A stretch of 56,436 nucleotides of DNA, from contig JBNGIO010006232.1 of NCBI GenBank assembly GCA_049999805.1, positions 211,340 through 267,775 on the forward strand, in the 5' to 3' direction. Shown piece after piece: positions 18,601 to 29,377 of the stretch (the first letter of the stretch is position 1; every line of letters starts with the position of its first letter). The stretch comes from Folioceros fuciformis. Lineage: Eukaryota > Anthocerotophyta > Anthocerotopsida > Anthocerotales. Both the position numbers and the translations under genes were made by a program. The notes beneath the pieces are model-generated. The model was not told the DNA's origin. It searched no databases and saw only the letters and a list, made by a program, of their open reading frames with translations.

Positions 18601-20714
18601 TTAGGCACTGAAGCCTGTTGTAAGAGGTGTCCATGCCTGAACACCGGCGAACAAGCCGATCGAACATGCTTCTGCCGCAGCTTCTGCCACCTTCTCGGGA
18701 CTAAACCCGGAGTTGCACATGTTTGCGAATGATCTCATGTGCTTCATACCATACTGAGTCAGCGAGCCACACTCACTCTCGTAAGCTCGCACCTGCAAGA
18801 CATGCATCCAAACATCCAAATCAACCTCGAATCTTGTCGAAGAGATGCGAAAACGATATGAAAACCAGCTACAGATGCTGCCCACTTACCACGGCCTTGA
18901 GGCATTGCCAGTCGTCAACAAGAGGCAAGCCCACCTCCCGTACTGTAGCCAGCACTTCAGGCCCCGATTCAGACCCGAAGAGTAGCTTCCCTATCAAGGT
19001 GACACTGGAGTCAATGTGTGCACGCTGGGACATTATTCTAGCAATGTCCTGGGCAGCTTCAATTTTCTTCCTCGACCCTTCGGGTGAACGATTGTACTGC
19101 AAAAACAGTTGCAAAGGATGTCAGACGTAAAAAAACCTCAGTACCCTCGGTTTGATCCAAGAAATCACGGCGCATGTACCTTATTCCAATAGTGCAGCAA
19201 ATCAGCATCCCTTTGATTCACAGCCAATGACTCCCCAGCAGGAAGACTGTTCGAAGGAATGAACGACACGTCAGGCCTGCTGACGTTCGCGTTTAAAGGG
19301 TCGTAGCCTAAGAAGAGGGATAATCTGTCCGAGTTAATCTTGATGTCGCCGTATTGCATCACATGTGAGCCAGATCTGTAAGTGTTGTCATTAGAGGTCC
19401 TCTTCTTCACCTGTCGAGGAAGACGAACACCGACATCGACACCGACAAGAAGATTAGCACAAACGCGTACTGAACCTAAAGCTACAGTATCCTATCTCTC
19501 CAAACTACTAACAATGAAAGTTCGGGATCAAAAGCCTCTGCACTCACGATGAGGTACTGATCTTCCAGTGTCTCTTTCTCCAAGTTCTCCACCTCGCTGC
19601 ACAAGACAAATCCCTCTCTGACGATCAGAGAAACACACACAAGGCGGAGATTATCTTATGTTCCAGGGATATCAGGTAAGCAATCGAGATGACACTCACC
19701 AATCCTCCATCCAAGCAACACTGTAGAGGTCCCCGAGACAGGTCCAGTACTCAGGAGGGGGCGGATTCTCCATCCCAGGACAGTACGTCCCCCAGCTGCT
19801 CTCCTGAGCATTAGACGCCGTGGTGACATAAATGTCCAGGCCCTCCGGCAACAGACCCTCAAAGATACTCCCACTCTCGCACGCCTCCAAGTAGATGACC
19901 ATCTCCTTGTACGTGCCCAGGGCATGCTTCAGCTTGAGAGTCTCCAAGAAATCATTCGCGAACAAATTTGGCACATTTGGCATTCCTGCGCGCACCAAAA
20001 GGAGAAACACGAAAACAGAGCCGTCAGCACTCCCGCTCTTCCACGCGACAACCATTCTCCCCAACACCAGTCCCTTGCACTTACCCAGCACTCCGGGACC
20101 GCCGTGGTCCGTGTAGTAGATGAAAATATGGTCCTCCGGAGCGCTCGCCACAACCTTCCCGCTCCCGCCCTGAACCGCAGACTTGTCTCCAAGAAGCACA
20201 GCAAAGAAGTTGTTCACAGTGACAGCAGCCCCGGTGTAATCCTGCAACAGCGCACCGCAACCGCGTCACGACCCAACTCCCCACGCCCCAACTTCTCCAA
20301 CCCACGAGTTCCATTCCACCAACCTTGGGCACGCCAGCGTACACGTCCTTGCCGCGCGGGTTGTTGATGATCGTCCCCTTGTGCGGATTATCCGCGTTGA
20401 AGGCGATATCATCGTACATGAACACCACGATGTTCTCGTCCTTGAGCCCATTGTTCTTCAGAATCTGGTACGCATGGCAGACGTCCGACTGCCACAACCC
20501 AAACCCCGCGCCCCCAAAAATCAGCACGGCCCAAAACCCTGTCTCCTATACACATCTTAGGANNNNNNNNNNNNNNNNNNNNNNNNNNNNNNNNNNNNNN
20601 NNNNNNNNNNNNNNNNNNNNNNNNNNNNNNNNNNNNNNNNNNNNNNNNNNNNNNNNNNNNNNCCGCCAGCAGCGCCACCAGGCCCAAGACCAGGCAAAGC
20701 CCAGACGCCGCCAT
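18601..20714 (-). CDS. Legumain / vacuolar processing enzyme (C13 cysteine protease)
   Basis: Eight exons on minus: 20714 to the gap (signal peptide [17 protein letters not shown]), gap edge to 20324, 20241-20085, 19985-19700, 19596-19548, 19410-19180, 19096-18890 and 18792-18601. Introns are GT-AG and phases agree. Legumains cleave after Asn or Asp and mature vacuolar proteins. Seen here: [39 protein letters not shown], catalytic His in [12 protein letters not shown], catalytic Cys in [36 protein letters not shown], then the prodomain SHVMQYGD and the C-terminal LSAM domain ([23 protein letters not shown]). Oddity: the loop that is normally GYWNYRHQAD reads GFGLWQSD, so the conserved Asn and Arg that support catalysis and the P1 pocket are missing. 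Exons 1-2 are interrupted by 100 Ns with adaptor-like bases beside them, so the propeptide is lost. Confidence 0.93.
20539..20557. other. Nextera/Tn5 mosaic-end-like adaptor sequence (contamination)
   Basis: CTGTCTCCTATACACATCT matches the Tn5 mosaic end complement (CTGTCTCTTATACACATCT) at 18 of 19 bases and lies 5 bp before the N gap. Translated on plus it gives PVSYTHLR, a known artefact peptide of unclipped adaptors. It is not plant sequence. Confidence 0.88.
20563..20662. other. 100-N assembly gap inside the legumain gene
   Basis: Exactly 100 Ns remove the end of exon 1 and the start of exon 2 (signal peptide end, propeptide, first intron). The round length suggests a scaffold-join placeholder, not a measured gap. 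Confidence 0.95.
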
Positions 20715-21203
20715 GCTCAATTCGCGTCTCAAATTCCCGTTCCAGGCGCAGGCGCAGGCTCAGTGAACAGATCCCTGGCCTCTAGCTCTTATAGCACAAA
20801 TCCGGGCCCGTGCATGAAGGAGACGGGCGGCCAGGGGATCTCGGGCTGCCAGCACAAGTTTAGCATCCGGGCCAGCGGCAGCCCGGCGGGAATAGAGTAA
20901 CGGGAGACGTCTCACCGTTCCGTTTCGATGCTAGCAAGCTGTCTTCCGATGGCACGCGCTATCGACAGGGACCGTGGCGGCTGCTACGGAGCGGGTGCGA
21001 GGTGGCCCTCTCTCGGCAGCTGTCGCATCTTATGGGCCCCTCAGCTGAACCATGCTGGTAGACGCGTGCCCCACCTTCCTGCCCTCTCCCGTCTCCAGTA
21101 TCGTGATTCTTCTTCTCTTCCACACGCCAGCCTCCCGTTTGCGGAGACCTGGCCCAGGCCTAGGGACCGAAGACTCTTGCCAAACACAAACTCTTCAAAC
21201 GCG

Positions 21204-21238
21204 ATACATACATACATGCATACATACATATATACATA
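21204..21238. repeat. (CATA)n microsatellite
   Basis: Imperfect CATA/TGCATA tetranucleotide run, about 35 bp. Confidence 0.9.
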
Positions 21239-21380
21239 GATATCTCCTGCATGCGGTCTCGATCACGCTCCATTTTCTCGCTCTCGCTCTCTGGCATAGT
21301 CGATATTCTCACCTAGTAAAGATAGTTTCAATCAACAAAATTACACATTTTCTGCTGTGGAGGAGGTAGAGGGCTCTCTC

Positions 21381-21473
21381 GAAATCACAGTGAAGGAGGA
21401 AGAGCTCGAAATCACAGTGAAGGAGGAAGATCTCTCGTCAAAATCGCAGTTGAGGAGGAAGAGCTCTCTCTCG
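21381..21473. repeat. Purine-rich tandem repeat, three copies of 27-33 bp
   Basis: The core GAAATCACAGTGAAGGAGGA recurs at 21381 and 21408 and in diverged form at 21440. A frame through it (SLEITVKEEELEITVKEED) looks acidic and repetitive but has no other support as a gene. From 21474 to 23260 I see only short frames on both strands and no recognisable family. Confidence 0.75.
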
Positions 21474-23544
21474 AAAGAACAGTTGCATGGTAAGGAGGTT
21501 AGGCTAGATTCTGTCTGCGTCGTCTCTTTTTATGGGTCTTGCTTCCTTTCTTGCTGCTCCGTCTTTCTTACGTGTCCTACTTGCTTGCTTGCAGAGGACT
21601 TGTGCAGATGTGGAAGACGAAAAAGTACAGTCTCCCCCCTATGGAGTCACAGCACTCCAGATCTTGCAGCAGGCAGTCCTGGACCATTCGCAGTCGTCTG
21701 CCGTACGCGCCTCTAAACCCTCCACATGCAGTGGGAGAGAGGCCGTACTGAATTGGAGCAAGAAAGAACTGTGAACGAAGGCGACTTACGGTTGCTCAGA
21801 TTCTGAGCCATGGCGGCTGGCTCCTGTCGGCTGGTAACTTGATGAAGCCAGCAACGGCAAGGCAGGGATTTCGGGCCCTCCGATCTTGACACAGTCTGCA
21901 TGGTGGCGTGCAGGGGTTGTTGCGGCCTCCCAGCCTCATCAGTGGGAGATGCTGTTCAGTGGAGCCCGCTGTTCCGGTGGAGCCCGCTGTTAGGTAGCCA
22001 CCAACCCGAGTTAACCCTCGCCTGTGAGATTTTCTCAGGACTCTCTTCGTTCCTCGCCTTCAGAGATTCCTCGCCTTCAGAGATTCGATCTCTAGTGTGC
22101 CAGGTCATGTCTGGAGTATAAATCTTTCTGATTTCATGTGCAGATGCGTCTTGTGAAGTCATCGGCACGCAATGTGAAAGTAGGTCCTTCTCACTTTCTG
22201 GCGGCAGCATGAATTTTGTGTGAGGAGAGGGACCTGCTTCCTCTTCCTGGCTCAGACGTGGATTCGTGCTCTCCGCCTGCGCTGCACCAATAAGTCGTCC
22301 ATTCCCCACCGCAGATGTATGTACCTGCTTGTTCACCTCAATGCCTTCCACTGCAGGTTTCTTTTGTACAGCCTTGCTACTGTTTTCTGTGCGTCAATGC
22401 TGTCTCCATCGGTCCACCCTGCCTGTAGTTGAAAGCAATGGCTGACCGTTCAACCTGGCAGTGCTTTCAAAGCACCACATCACCCTCTGCTGTTCTTGTG
22501 ATTTCCAACAGAGGACAACGATTTCCTTGCTGCTCCCTGGCCCTCTGGTGCCTTCACAGGCCTTCATAGGGCAAGCAAACTGAACTTCGAAATCTAAAAT
22601 CAGACCCTCCTGCTCTGCTCCATTTGTCCATACAGAACAAGTGCCTCACGTCCAAGCCCTTAGCCATCTTGTATCTATTGCTATCTGTCGCTTGCATAAT
22701 TTTTGGAGTTGCAGATGCTTGAACTGCCAGCTAACATCAGTCAATCCTTTTGGTGCCGTCTTCGCTCTTCTGCCCGCGTCACCCTTCTCAGCTTGTTTGC
22801 CATGGCTGCAGAGGAGCGTTCAACGACAGCGCACTTCGCTTGAATTCGGTTCCCTGAACGCGCTTTTGCTACGTCAAACCTAGGGGTAGGCATAGTAGGA
22901 AGAGCGTCCTTCGGAGGTCAAAAAGGGGCCGGCGGCCAAGACCAGGATGCTCCGCGGAATCCCTGGAAGAAGCATGAAGAGAAGATCCAGGCGAATTGCG
23001 ATTTGCGTGATCTTAGCACACTAGGAGGGAGTTTTGCTGATCCACTAGGGGCAGCTGCCGCCATCTTCAGGGAACAGTTGTCAAGTAGTCGTCTCTGTCG
23101 AGAACTCATGCCGGCCACGCAATTTCATCTTGATCTTCGAGTCGTGAAGCTCAGCACAAACAGTTTTCCGGGAGGAATTCCACCTGGGCTTTCCAGCACC
23201 TCCAGCCGTTCGGAATCGCCAAGTGCTCCTACCTACCTGCCGCTGATCACCTCCAGCGATGAGATGCTTTGAAATGGTTAGATTTCGTTCACTGTTGTCT
23301 TCCCGAAATGCTTTCAGATTGGACTATTACTCCCTGGATTTCGCTTCCATTCAAAGACGCGGTGATGGTCAGAGGGTCATGTATCCATAACCAATTTCCG
23401 TTTTCCTTGGCACCCGCAACTTTTATGACAGCAGCAACACATGAGTCCTTCGTCGACCTCTATCGGCCTTTCTTTGGACGTGGCTCCCTTCTTATTCAGG
23501 GCGGTCGCGATTTGCCTTCGACTACTTGGAACAACTCCGAAGAG

Positions 23545-24358
23545 CTACCAAAAGGTCGTCTTGACTCGTCGGTTTGCCAAATCTTCCACGAAAGAAAATG
23601 TGGGGACATTGCGTGCGATCGGGGGCATGATGGAACCCGGCTTCTTTTCCCATTTCACTACAGCAGGTGGCGCAGCCGAAGCATCTTTCACCTCAACATC
23701 AGAGGGTATGGGGGGTGCTTCCTCGAGCTTTGCTTGCTTGAACTTCCTCCCAGACTCGGGCTCATCGTCCACAACCTCATAGTCTCAGATGTTAGAATGC
23801 TCTGTAGAGGTAGCTAGGGCTGCATGCTTGGAAACCTCCATCATGAAGACTCCTCGTACAGCACTGGTAGATCTCCAGGATCTGTGGAGATTGTGCCAGG
23901 CTCCTCTTCGTGCCCAGAACGGTTCCAATTGCCCTTCCCTTTGTCAGGTCTTCGATGTCGAACTTGAGGGAATTTCGGACATCTGCAGTGGGTGTGGCCG
24001 GTTGCACCACACTTTGTGCAGTGTCCCTTCCAACCATATCCTGTGGTGTGCTCTACAGAACCACATTTCTTACATCGTGGGTGTCAACAACGGATCTACC
24101 TTGGATTTCTGAGATCAAGGTCTCCAGAGATTCAGCGACCTTATGCATGATAGCGTTGTCATCCGGCCCATTGTTCCACTGGTGGTGCGGAGTAAGCAGG
24201 CTCTGTGCGGATAGCATGGTTAGGGGTAGGTGATGCATATCTAGTGCAGGGGCGGTCGGGGGTTTACCTACGTTCTCGGACCTCGTCTTCCTCCAGCCCT
24301 GCTCTCTGAATAGAGCTGCTAGTGGTCGTTTCTTCTCCAGTCTCTTTGTGGACGACAT
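23545..24358 (-). mobile_element. Decayed gag-like region of an LTR retrotransposon
   Basis: On minus, about 24070-23970 encodes two zinc-knuckle-like motifs: CKKCGSVEHTTGYGWKGHC, then CTKCGATGHTHCRC, which fits C-x2-C-x4-H-x4-C exactly. Such knuckles are typical of retroelement gag nucleocapsids. Upstream on minus (24358-24080) is a Lys/Arg/Glu-rich stretch in another frame, and downstream (23772-23545) an acidic/proline-rich stretch (MDDEPESGRKFKQAKLEEAP). The parts are separated by stops and frame changes, and no protease or reverse transcriptase was found. An old, non-functional fragment. Confidence 0.6.
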
Positions 24359-24540
24359 GGCTCCCTAGAGGGGTAGGTGATGAAGACCTATTGCTGGAGC
24401 GGCTGGAAGTCCTCCTATGTTGTCGGACCCTGTCTTTCCCCTGGGACAGGTCTCTGAGTCGAGGTGCTACTGGTCATTTCTCCTCCAGGTCCCTATCGAT
24501 AGTTTCTTCAAGAGTGAGGCTGCCATCCTCCATCTTTCGG

Positions 24541-24950
24541 CTGAAGAATTCTAATCGGAGGCCCGGAAGGACTGTCATCCCCCATCTTCCGGCTGAAGAA
24601 TTCTGATCGCAGGCCCGGAAGGACTGTCATCCTGAGTCCATCTGTCGGCTGAAGAGTTCTGAACGCAGGCCCGGTAGGATTTGTCATCCTCCATCTTTCG
24701 GCTGAAGAGTTCTCATCGCAGGCCCGAAAGGACTGTCATCCCGAGTCCATCTTTCCGCTGAAGAGTTCTGATAGCAGGCCCGCAAGGACTGTCATCCTGA
24801 GTCCATCTTTCGGCTGAAGAGTTCTGATCGCAGGCCTGGAAGGACTGTCATCCTGAGTCCACCTGTCGGCTGAAGAGTTCTGATCGCAGGACCGAAAGGA
24901 CTGTCATCCTCCATCTTCGGCTGAAAATTTCTGATCGCGGGCTTGGAAGG
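24541..24950. repeat. 51-56-bp minisatellite, eight copies
   Basis: CTGAAGAGTTCTGATCGCAG-type units start at 24541, 24593, 24649, 24702, 24758, 24814, 24870 and 24921. Spacings of 52, 56, 53, 56, 56, 56 and 51 come from an optional GAGT block after GTCATCC. It lies just outside the decayed gag region. From 24951 to 26085 no gene could be supported. Confidence 0.92.
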
Positions 24951-26085
24951 AAGAACATTTTTACTTCTTTCAGCTTCTCACCTTAGTACCTGAGTTTCTC
25001 AATAAGGATCTGTGTCCTTCTTCCATAGGATATGATGCTCTTGTGATCTTCTTGGGACAGGTCCATGACTCGCTGCTGCTAGCAGTCGTGGTGAAGCGTA
25101 GGATTTTTGAACCAAGCAAGGAATGCACAACACAACCCAGGCCAATCAAGCTGGTCTACATGTGGAAGTTTTTGTACCATCTTTCCGCCCGGCCACGAAG
25201 TGAGGTAAGAAATAGTAATATAGTTCCTCTGGATCCCCATGACCTGGGCCTTCGAGACATGTGGTAAATTAGCAAGATGCTCACCAGGATCATCTACTGG
25301 TGTTTCCGTAAAATGTAGGCAAACTGGAGATGTCCAGGAAACAGCCTTTTGAGCTTCTGGACATCCTGCTAGCTCCAGAAAACTCACACTACTTGATGCT
25401 ACCTCTCTCTGTCCTAGGCTGCCGAGAATTTCTTCTATCCCAAATTTCTTCTATCCCTTCTACTCCTTTGTAATCAGGTGTTGCAGGAACGACGCACTCA
25501 GGAGTTGGGGAGTTGAAATCTGCATGGTATCGCCAGGTCCAAGCCATAGCAGTACGTCCCACTATGATGCCAAAGTGATACAAGATAAGGTGAGTAGACG
25601 AGAGACGTCCCTTGCTTTCTCAACGATGAACTTTTGATTGTTTCATGGTACTTAACGATCTACCTGAAATTCCAAGAAGAAAGTGAAAATTTTTATTACG
25701 AGAACGAGAGAGAGAAAAAAACTTATAAACCACAAGACAAGGGGGAACAAGAACAACCGGGTCTCTGAGAAGGAGGAGAAAGGAGAAGCGGAAGAGAAGG
25801 TCCGAGGCTGCAAGTCTGACGTGGCAAGGTCATAAATTGTGAGATATATTATTATAATCTTACTTCTTTCCATGTCAGCAACGAAGTGTTTCCTTTCCGG
25901 AAATGGATAGATCAAGAGTGACGAGGAGCAGTATGCGCCCGAGCTATAGCTCTCCCGTGGAAACACGCAGGGCCTCGATGCGGTAGGGTAGCTTTAGACA
26001 GGGTGCTGGAGCGAGGGAAGCTTGGGATCCGGGCACCAGGTAGCGAGCGGATTGCAACTCAACGCAGCATTTCAGGCGTGTGTGG

Positions 26086-27178
26086 ATGGCGACCTTGACA
26101 GTTGTAGGTGCGGGTGCAGCCGCAACTGCAGCGGCGGTGCGGCCTGCCTCCAGCTCCTACTCCGATTTGGCTGCACTGCGTGCTCGCAGTGGGAGATGCA
26201 ACTGCGGCAGGGAGGCAGGTGCAGGTGTACATGGCAGGAGATGGAGCTTGGTGGTGGAGGCCAAGGGCAAGGGCCGGCGCGGGATACCAGGCCAGGGCCC
26301 TCCTCGGCAGCCAGCCCCCACGATGCCCACGCTGGAGGACGACGGCAATCCCAAGTTCGTGCTCTTCGTGCGCAGCAGGAATGTAGGTGCATTGCATTTT
26401 TAGCCCTGGATGTGGTAGAGGATGATTCGAAAGCCAAGCCTGATGCGTAGGGTGGCAGGTGGCAAGATGGTATCCGCTTAGTGTAGTGACAGGGGGAACC
26501 ACTGCAAAATTGATGGTGGCCGCCATGGGGAATCAGTGGGGCAGGAAGCTGTATCAAGGCACCCTCACTCGCAACATCGGTGGTGTCATATACAAGGTGA
26601 GGCTGCTTTCACGCACATCAGTCTCATCCGCTAGGGTAGCCACATCCGTCTCCTGCCATGCTCCTAACTGCGTCCTTTTATAGAGCAGGACGAGCGGGCC
26701 ATGAGGACCGCAGCTTTGAAAATGTACCCTGTCTTGAAGGCTGCATCGGCATTCGACTTCGGGTACAAGATTTGGGTGAGTGGACGATCATTTTGCATCT
26801 TGCAGTTCATACCGTTTGCTTGTCCTTTACCGGAGGGTGCGTCACCTTCTGCAGGATAAGGACAACCCTAAGTCTGCCATGTTCGGCACAGATGTCATCA
26901 AGGTCAGCTAAGCCTTTGAGCTCTTGGTGGCATTTCTTTATGTGCCTCAGGTTTGTCACTCTTGCGGGAACAAGTGATCCATGCTTGCTTCTGTTCTTCA
27001 GATTCCTCCTAAGGAAGAGCTCAAGTCTGTGGTTGACAAGGTGAAGGAATTCTTTGGAAAGAACGCCGAAGGCATTAAAGATACATTTGGCAGCATTACC
27101 AGCTTGCCCTTTGGCGCCGAGGATGCAGCTGCTGAAGAGAAGGCTAGCACGAAAAAGGAGTCCCCTTCGAAACAATAG
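26086..27178 (+). CDS. HHL1: HHL1-like chloroplast protein (HYPERSENSITIVE TO HIGH LIGHT 1)
   Basis: Five exons: 26086-26382, 26459-26596, 26689-26775, 26855-26902 and 27002-27178. Every exon is a whole number of codons and every intron is GT-AG, giving 248 residues. The first 60 residues are Ala/Ser/Arg-rich (chloroplast transit peptide). The conserved body follows: VVEAKGKG, MPTLEDDGNPKFVLFVR, WYPLSVVTGGTTAKLMVAA, RNIGGVIYKDE, FDFGYKIW, DVIKIPPKEELKSVVDKVKE. This is the order of Arabidopsis HHL1 (At1g67700), a thylakoid-associated protein that protects and repairs photosystem II under strong light with LQY1. The tail is charged and diverged, as in other HHL1 proteins. The neighbour 430 bp downstream on the same strand is another light-acclimation gene (FLAP1-like). 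Confidence 0.92.
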
Positions 27179-27608
27179 TTTTGTTCCGTAGCTTCCTTCA
27201 ACCCGTAGCGCCCTCCCCCTTGTACAAAAGGACGGTTAGGTTCCATGAGCCGCGCAGAGGAACTTCAAGACTCTTTCATTTGCGTCTCCAGGTTAGCTTG
27301 AGACCGCAAACTCCAATGCGTGTGATTAGTTGTAATTGATCCAGAAGATTTTTTGAAACGTCTGGCTCGCGAGACGCGAAAGTAATGCCAGTTGGTAGGC
27401 CCGCAGCGCAGTGGATAGGGGCGGTGATGCAGGCTGTTTCGAGGAGTCTCACTTCCCACCTTCTAGCGGCTTCGCCAGATTTTCTGCAGGCCACCGAGGA
27501 CCTTATTTCCTGCGAGACGCTGAGGACCAGGCAGTGTATGTGCAAAGTTGCGGCTCTGGTGTTGAGACGCAGGCAATTGCGGAGTACCGGATTCGTGCAG
27601 CAGCGGCG

Positions 27609-28919
27609 ATGGCGAGCGCGGTGTTGAGCTGTGGCAAGCCAGTGGTGGCTCTAGGACTGCACGCCTGGGATCCTTTGGCTGCGTCCGGGAGCTCGGCATC
27701 GACCTCCGTTGCGTCCTGCTCTTCCTCCTCATCGCTTCCTGCATCCTCGTTCCTTGGCTGCAGGGATGTGCGGGGCTGTAGGAACGCGATGGCGGGGCAG
27801 GCACTGAGGCACTGCCGTCAGGAAGTGCTGCAGGCTGTGGTGGGCCAGCTGGGAGGCCGCAAGGGCCGGGCCGCTGCCCGCGCGTTCTTGGATCTGAACG
27901 AGAAGCAGAAGCGAGGGTTCCTTGTTGAGGCATGGCAGAGAATTTCAGAGGAGGGAGGAGTGGAGCGATTGGCTGGGGCCGCAAAGGATGCTGTGATGGA
28001 GGCGGTGAAGTTCCTGCAAAAGCCGGTGATGGTGGCCCTTCTGTTGGGGCTGCTGATGACACACAACCCGGCCGATGCCTTGGCTGCGGGAGGCGGTCGG
28101 GTCGGGGGTAAATCATTCTCCTCTTCTAAATCGTATTCCGCGCCTTCCAGTACGTATAGTGGTGGGGGCAGCATCACCTACTCGGCCCCCTACGCGGTGC
28201 CGTCGCCCTGGTTTGGAGGGTACGGGCCATCGGTGTACGTAGGTCCTGCCTATGGCGTGGGGTTTGGTGGATTTGGTTTGTTCTTCTTCCTGGTTGTAGC
28301 TGCAGTGCTGGTCTCCGGGTTCATCTCTGACCGCTCGGACGGGGGCCTCATGGGAGCCACGGAGAAGACCAGCGTCCTGAAGTTGCAGGTCGGGCTGCTC
28401 GGGAGCGCCAGAAATTTGCAGCGGGACTTGGAACGGCTTGCGGACCGAGCGGACACCTCCACCCCCGAGGGGCTGCATTTTGTGCTCACCGAGACTGTGC
28501 TGTCCTTGATGCGGCATCCGGATTTTTGCATCTCCGGGACTGCCTCTTCCGAGGTGAAGAAGTCTCCAGAGGCGGGAGAGGCGCTGTTCAACCAGTTATC
28601 GCTGGACGAGAGAGGGAAGTTTGATGAGGAGACACTGGTGAATGTGGATTCCCTGCGGAAACGTTCTTTCTCTGCGAACCGGAGCGACCGGTTCAACAAT
28701 GAGTATATCGTGGTGACTGTGCTAGTGGCTGCCGAAGGGGAATTCAAGTTGCCCTCCATCAACAGCAGCACCGACCTCAGAACGGCCTTGTCCCAGCTTG
28801 GGTCCATCCCTGTTGATTGTATTCAGGCTGTGGAGGTTTTGTGGACTCCCCAGGATGAGAACGACACTCTCAGCGAGCAGGAGTTGTTGCGAGATTACCC
28901 TCTGTTGAGATCTCTGTAG
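27609..28919 (+). CDS. FLAP1: FLAP1-like chloroplast membrane protein (DUF1517)
   Basis: 436 codons from the ATG at 27609; the frame is open upstream but has no better ATG. Residues 1-55 are Ser/Ala/Cys-rich, a likely transit peptide. A hydrophobic segment at 139-152 is followed by ADALAAGGG. A Gly/Ser/Tyr-rich stretch (165-215: SYSAPSSTYSGGGSITYSAP) and a second hydrophobic segment (about 218-240, GFGLFFFLVVAAVLVSGFIS) precede the DUF1517 domain: TEKTSVLKLQVGLLGSAR, LQRDLERLADRADTSTPEGL, FNNEYIVVTVLVAAEG, DCIQAVEVLWTPQDENDTLS, ending DYPLLRSL. This matches Arabidopsis FLUCTUATING-LIGHT ACCLIMATION PROTEIN1 (At1g54520), a thylakoid/envelope protein that tunes non-photochemical quenching. The gene has no intron here. 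Confidence 0.9.
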   Translation: MASAVLSCGKPVVALGLHAWDPLAASGSSASTSVASCSSSSSLPASSFLGCRDVRGCRNAMAGQALRHCRQEVLQAVVGQLGGRKGRAAARAFLDLNEKQKRGFLVEAWQRISEEGGVERLAGAAKDAVMEAVKFLQKPVMVALLLGLLMTHNPADALAAGGGRVGGKSFSSSKSYSAPSSTYSGGGSITYSAPYAVPSPWFGGYGPSVYVGPAYGVGFGGFGLFFFLVVAAVLVSGFISDRSDGGLMGATEKTSVLKLQVGLLGSARNLQRDLERLADRADTSTPEGLHFVLTETVLSLMRHPDFCISGTASSEVKKSPEAGEALFNQLSLDERGKFDEETLVNVDSLRKRSFSANRSDRFNNEYIVVTVLVAAEGEFKLPSINSSTDLRTALSQLGSIPVDCIQAVEVLWTPQDENDTLSEQELLRDYPLLRSL

Positions 28920-29377
28920 CTGCTGTACGGAGTCTGGCGTTGTACAAAAAGGAGAATTCTTCGGTGGCTGGATCATCCGGCTGCCTCAGTAACTGAGTAG
29001 AACTGGCTTAGGATTCAACACGTGTGGACGATGACCTCTCTTTTTTTCTCTCCACTGGAAGAGTTGTGTATATAGGACCATACGAGATCTGAGAAGGCGG
29101 CAGCGAGCGAGAGTCGCACTTGCCGTCTGTGGCAAACCGGGCTTGTGTGAGGTGTATGCGCTGCCTGATTCCGGTCGAGTTTATTTTACATTATTCAAAG
29201 CTTTTTGTGATATATGTGTGAGTTAAACATTATCCAAAACCTTCAAGACGAAGGAAATTTGAGAGTCAGAGCCAATCTTGACGGGTACGCCCTTGTCTGC
29301 TTAAGCTAACAAAGTGTGTCAGGATTTGGTATTCCCGAGATGCGGGCACGATACATGGATGCTGTGGGTAAGCATCG

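Noticed and set aside
18601-20714. GPI-transamidase subunit GPI8 as alternative to legumain
   Set aside because: GPI8 lacks the [14 protein letters not shown] and C-terminal LSAM motifs seen here.
20325-20900. Plus frame of 191 codons across the legumain gap
   Set aside because: It is built from adaptor, Ns and antisense of legumain exons.
21357-21774. Possible acidic-repeat protein
   Set aside because: The signal comes from a purine-rich tandem repeat and stops soon after; no splice model could be supported.
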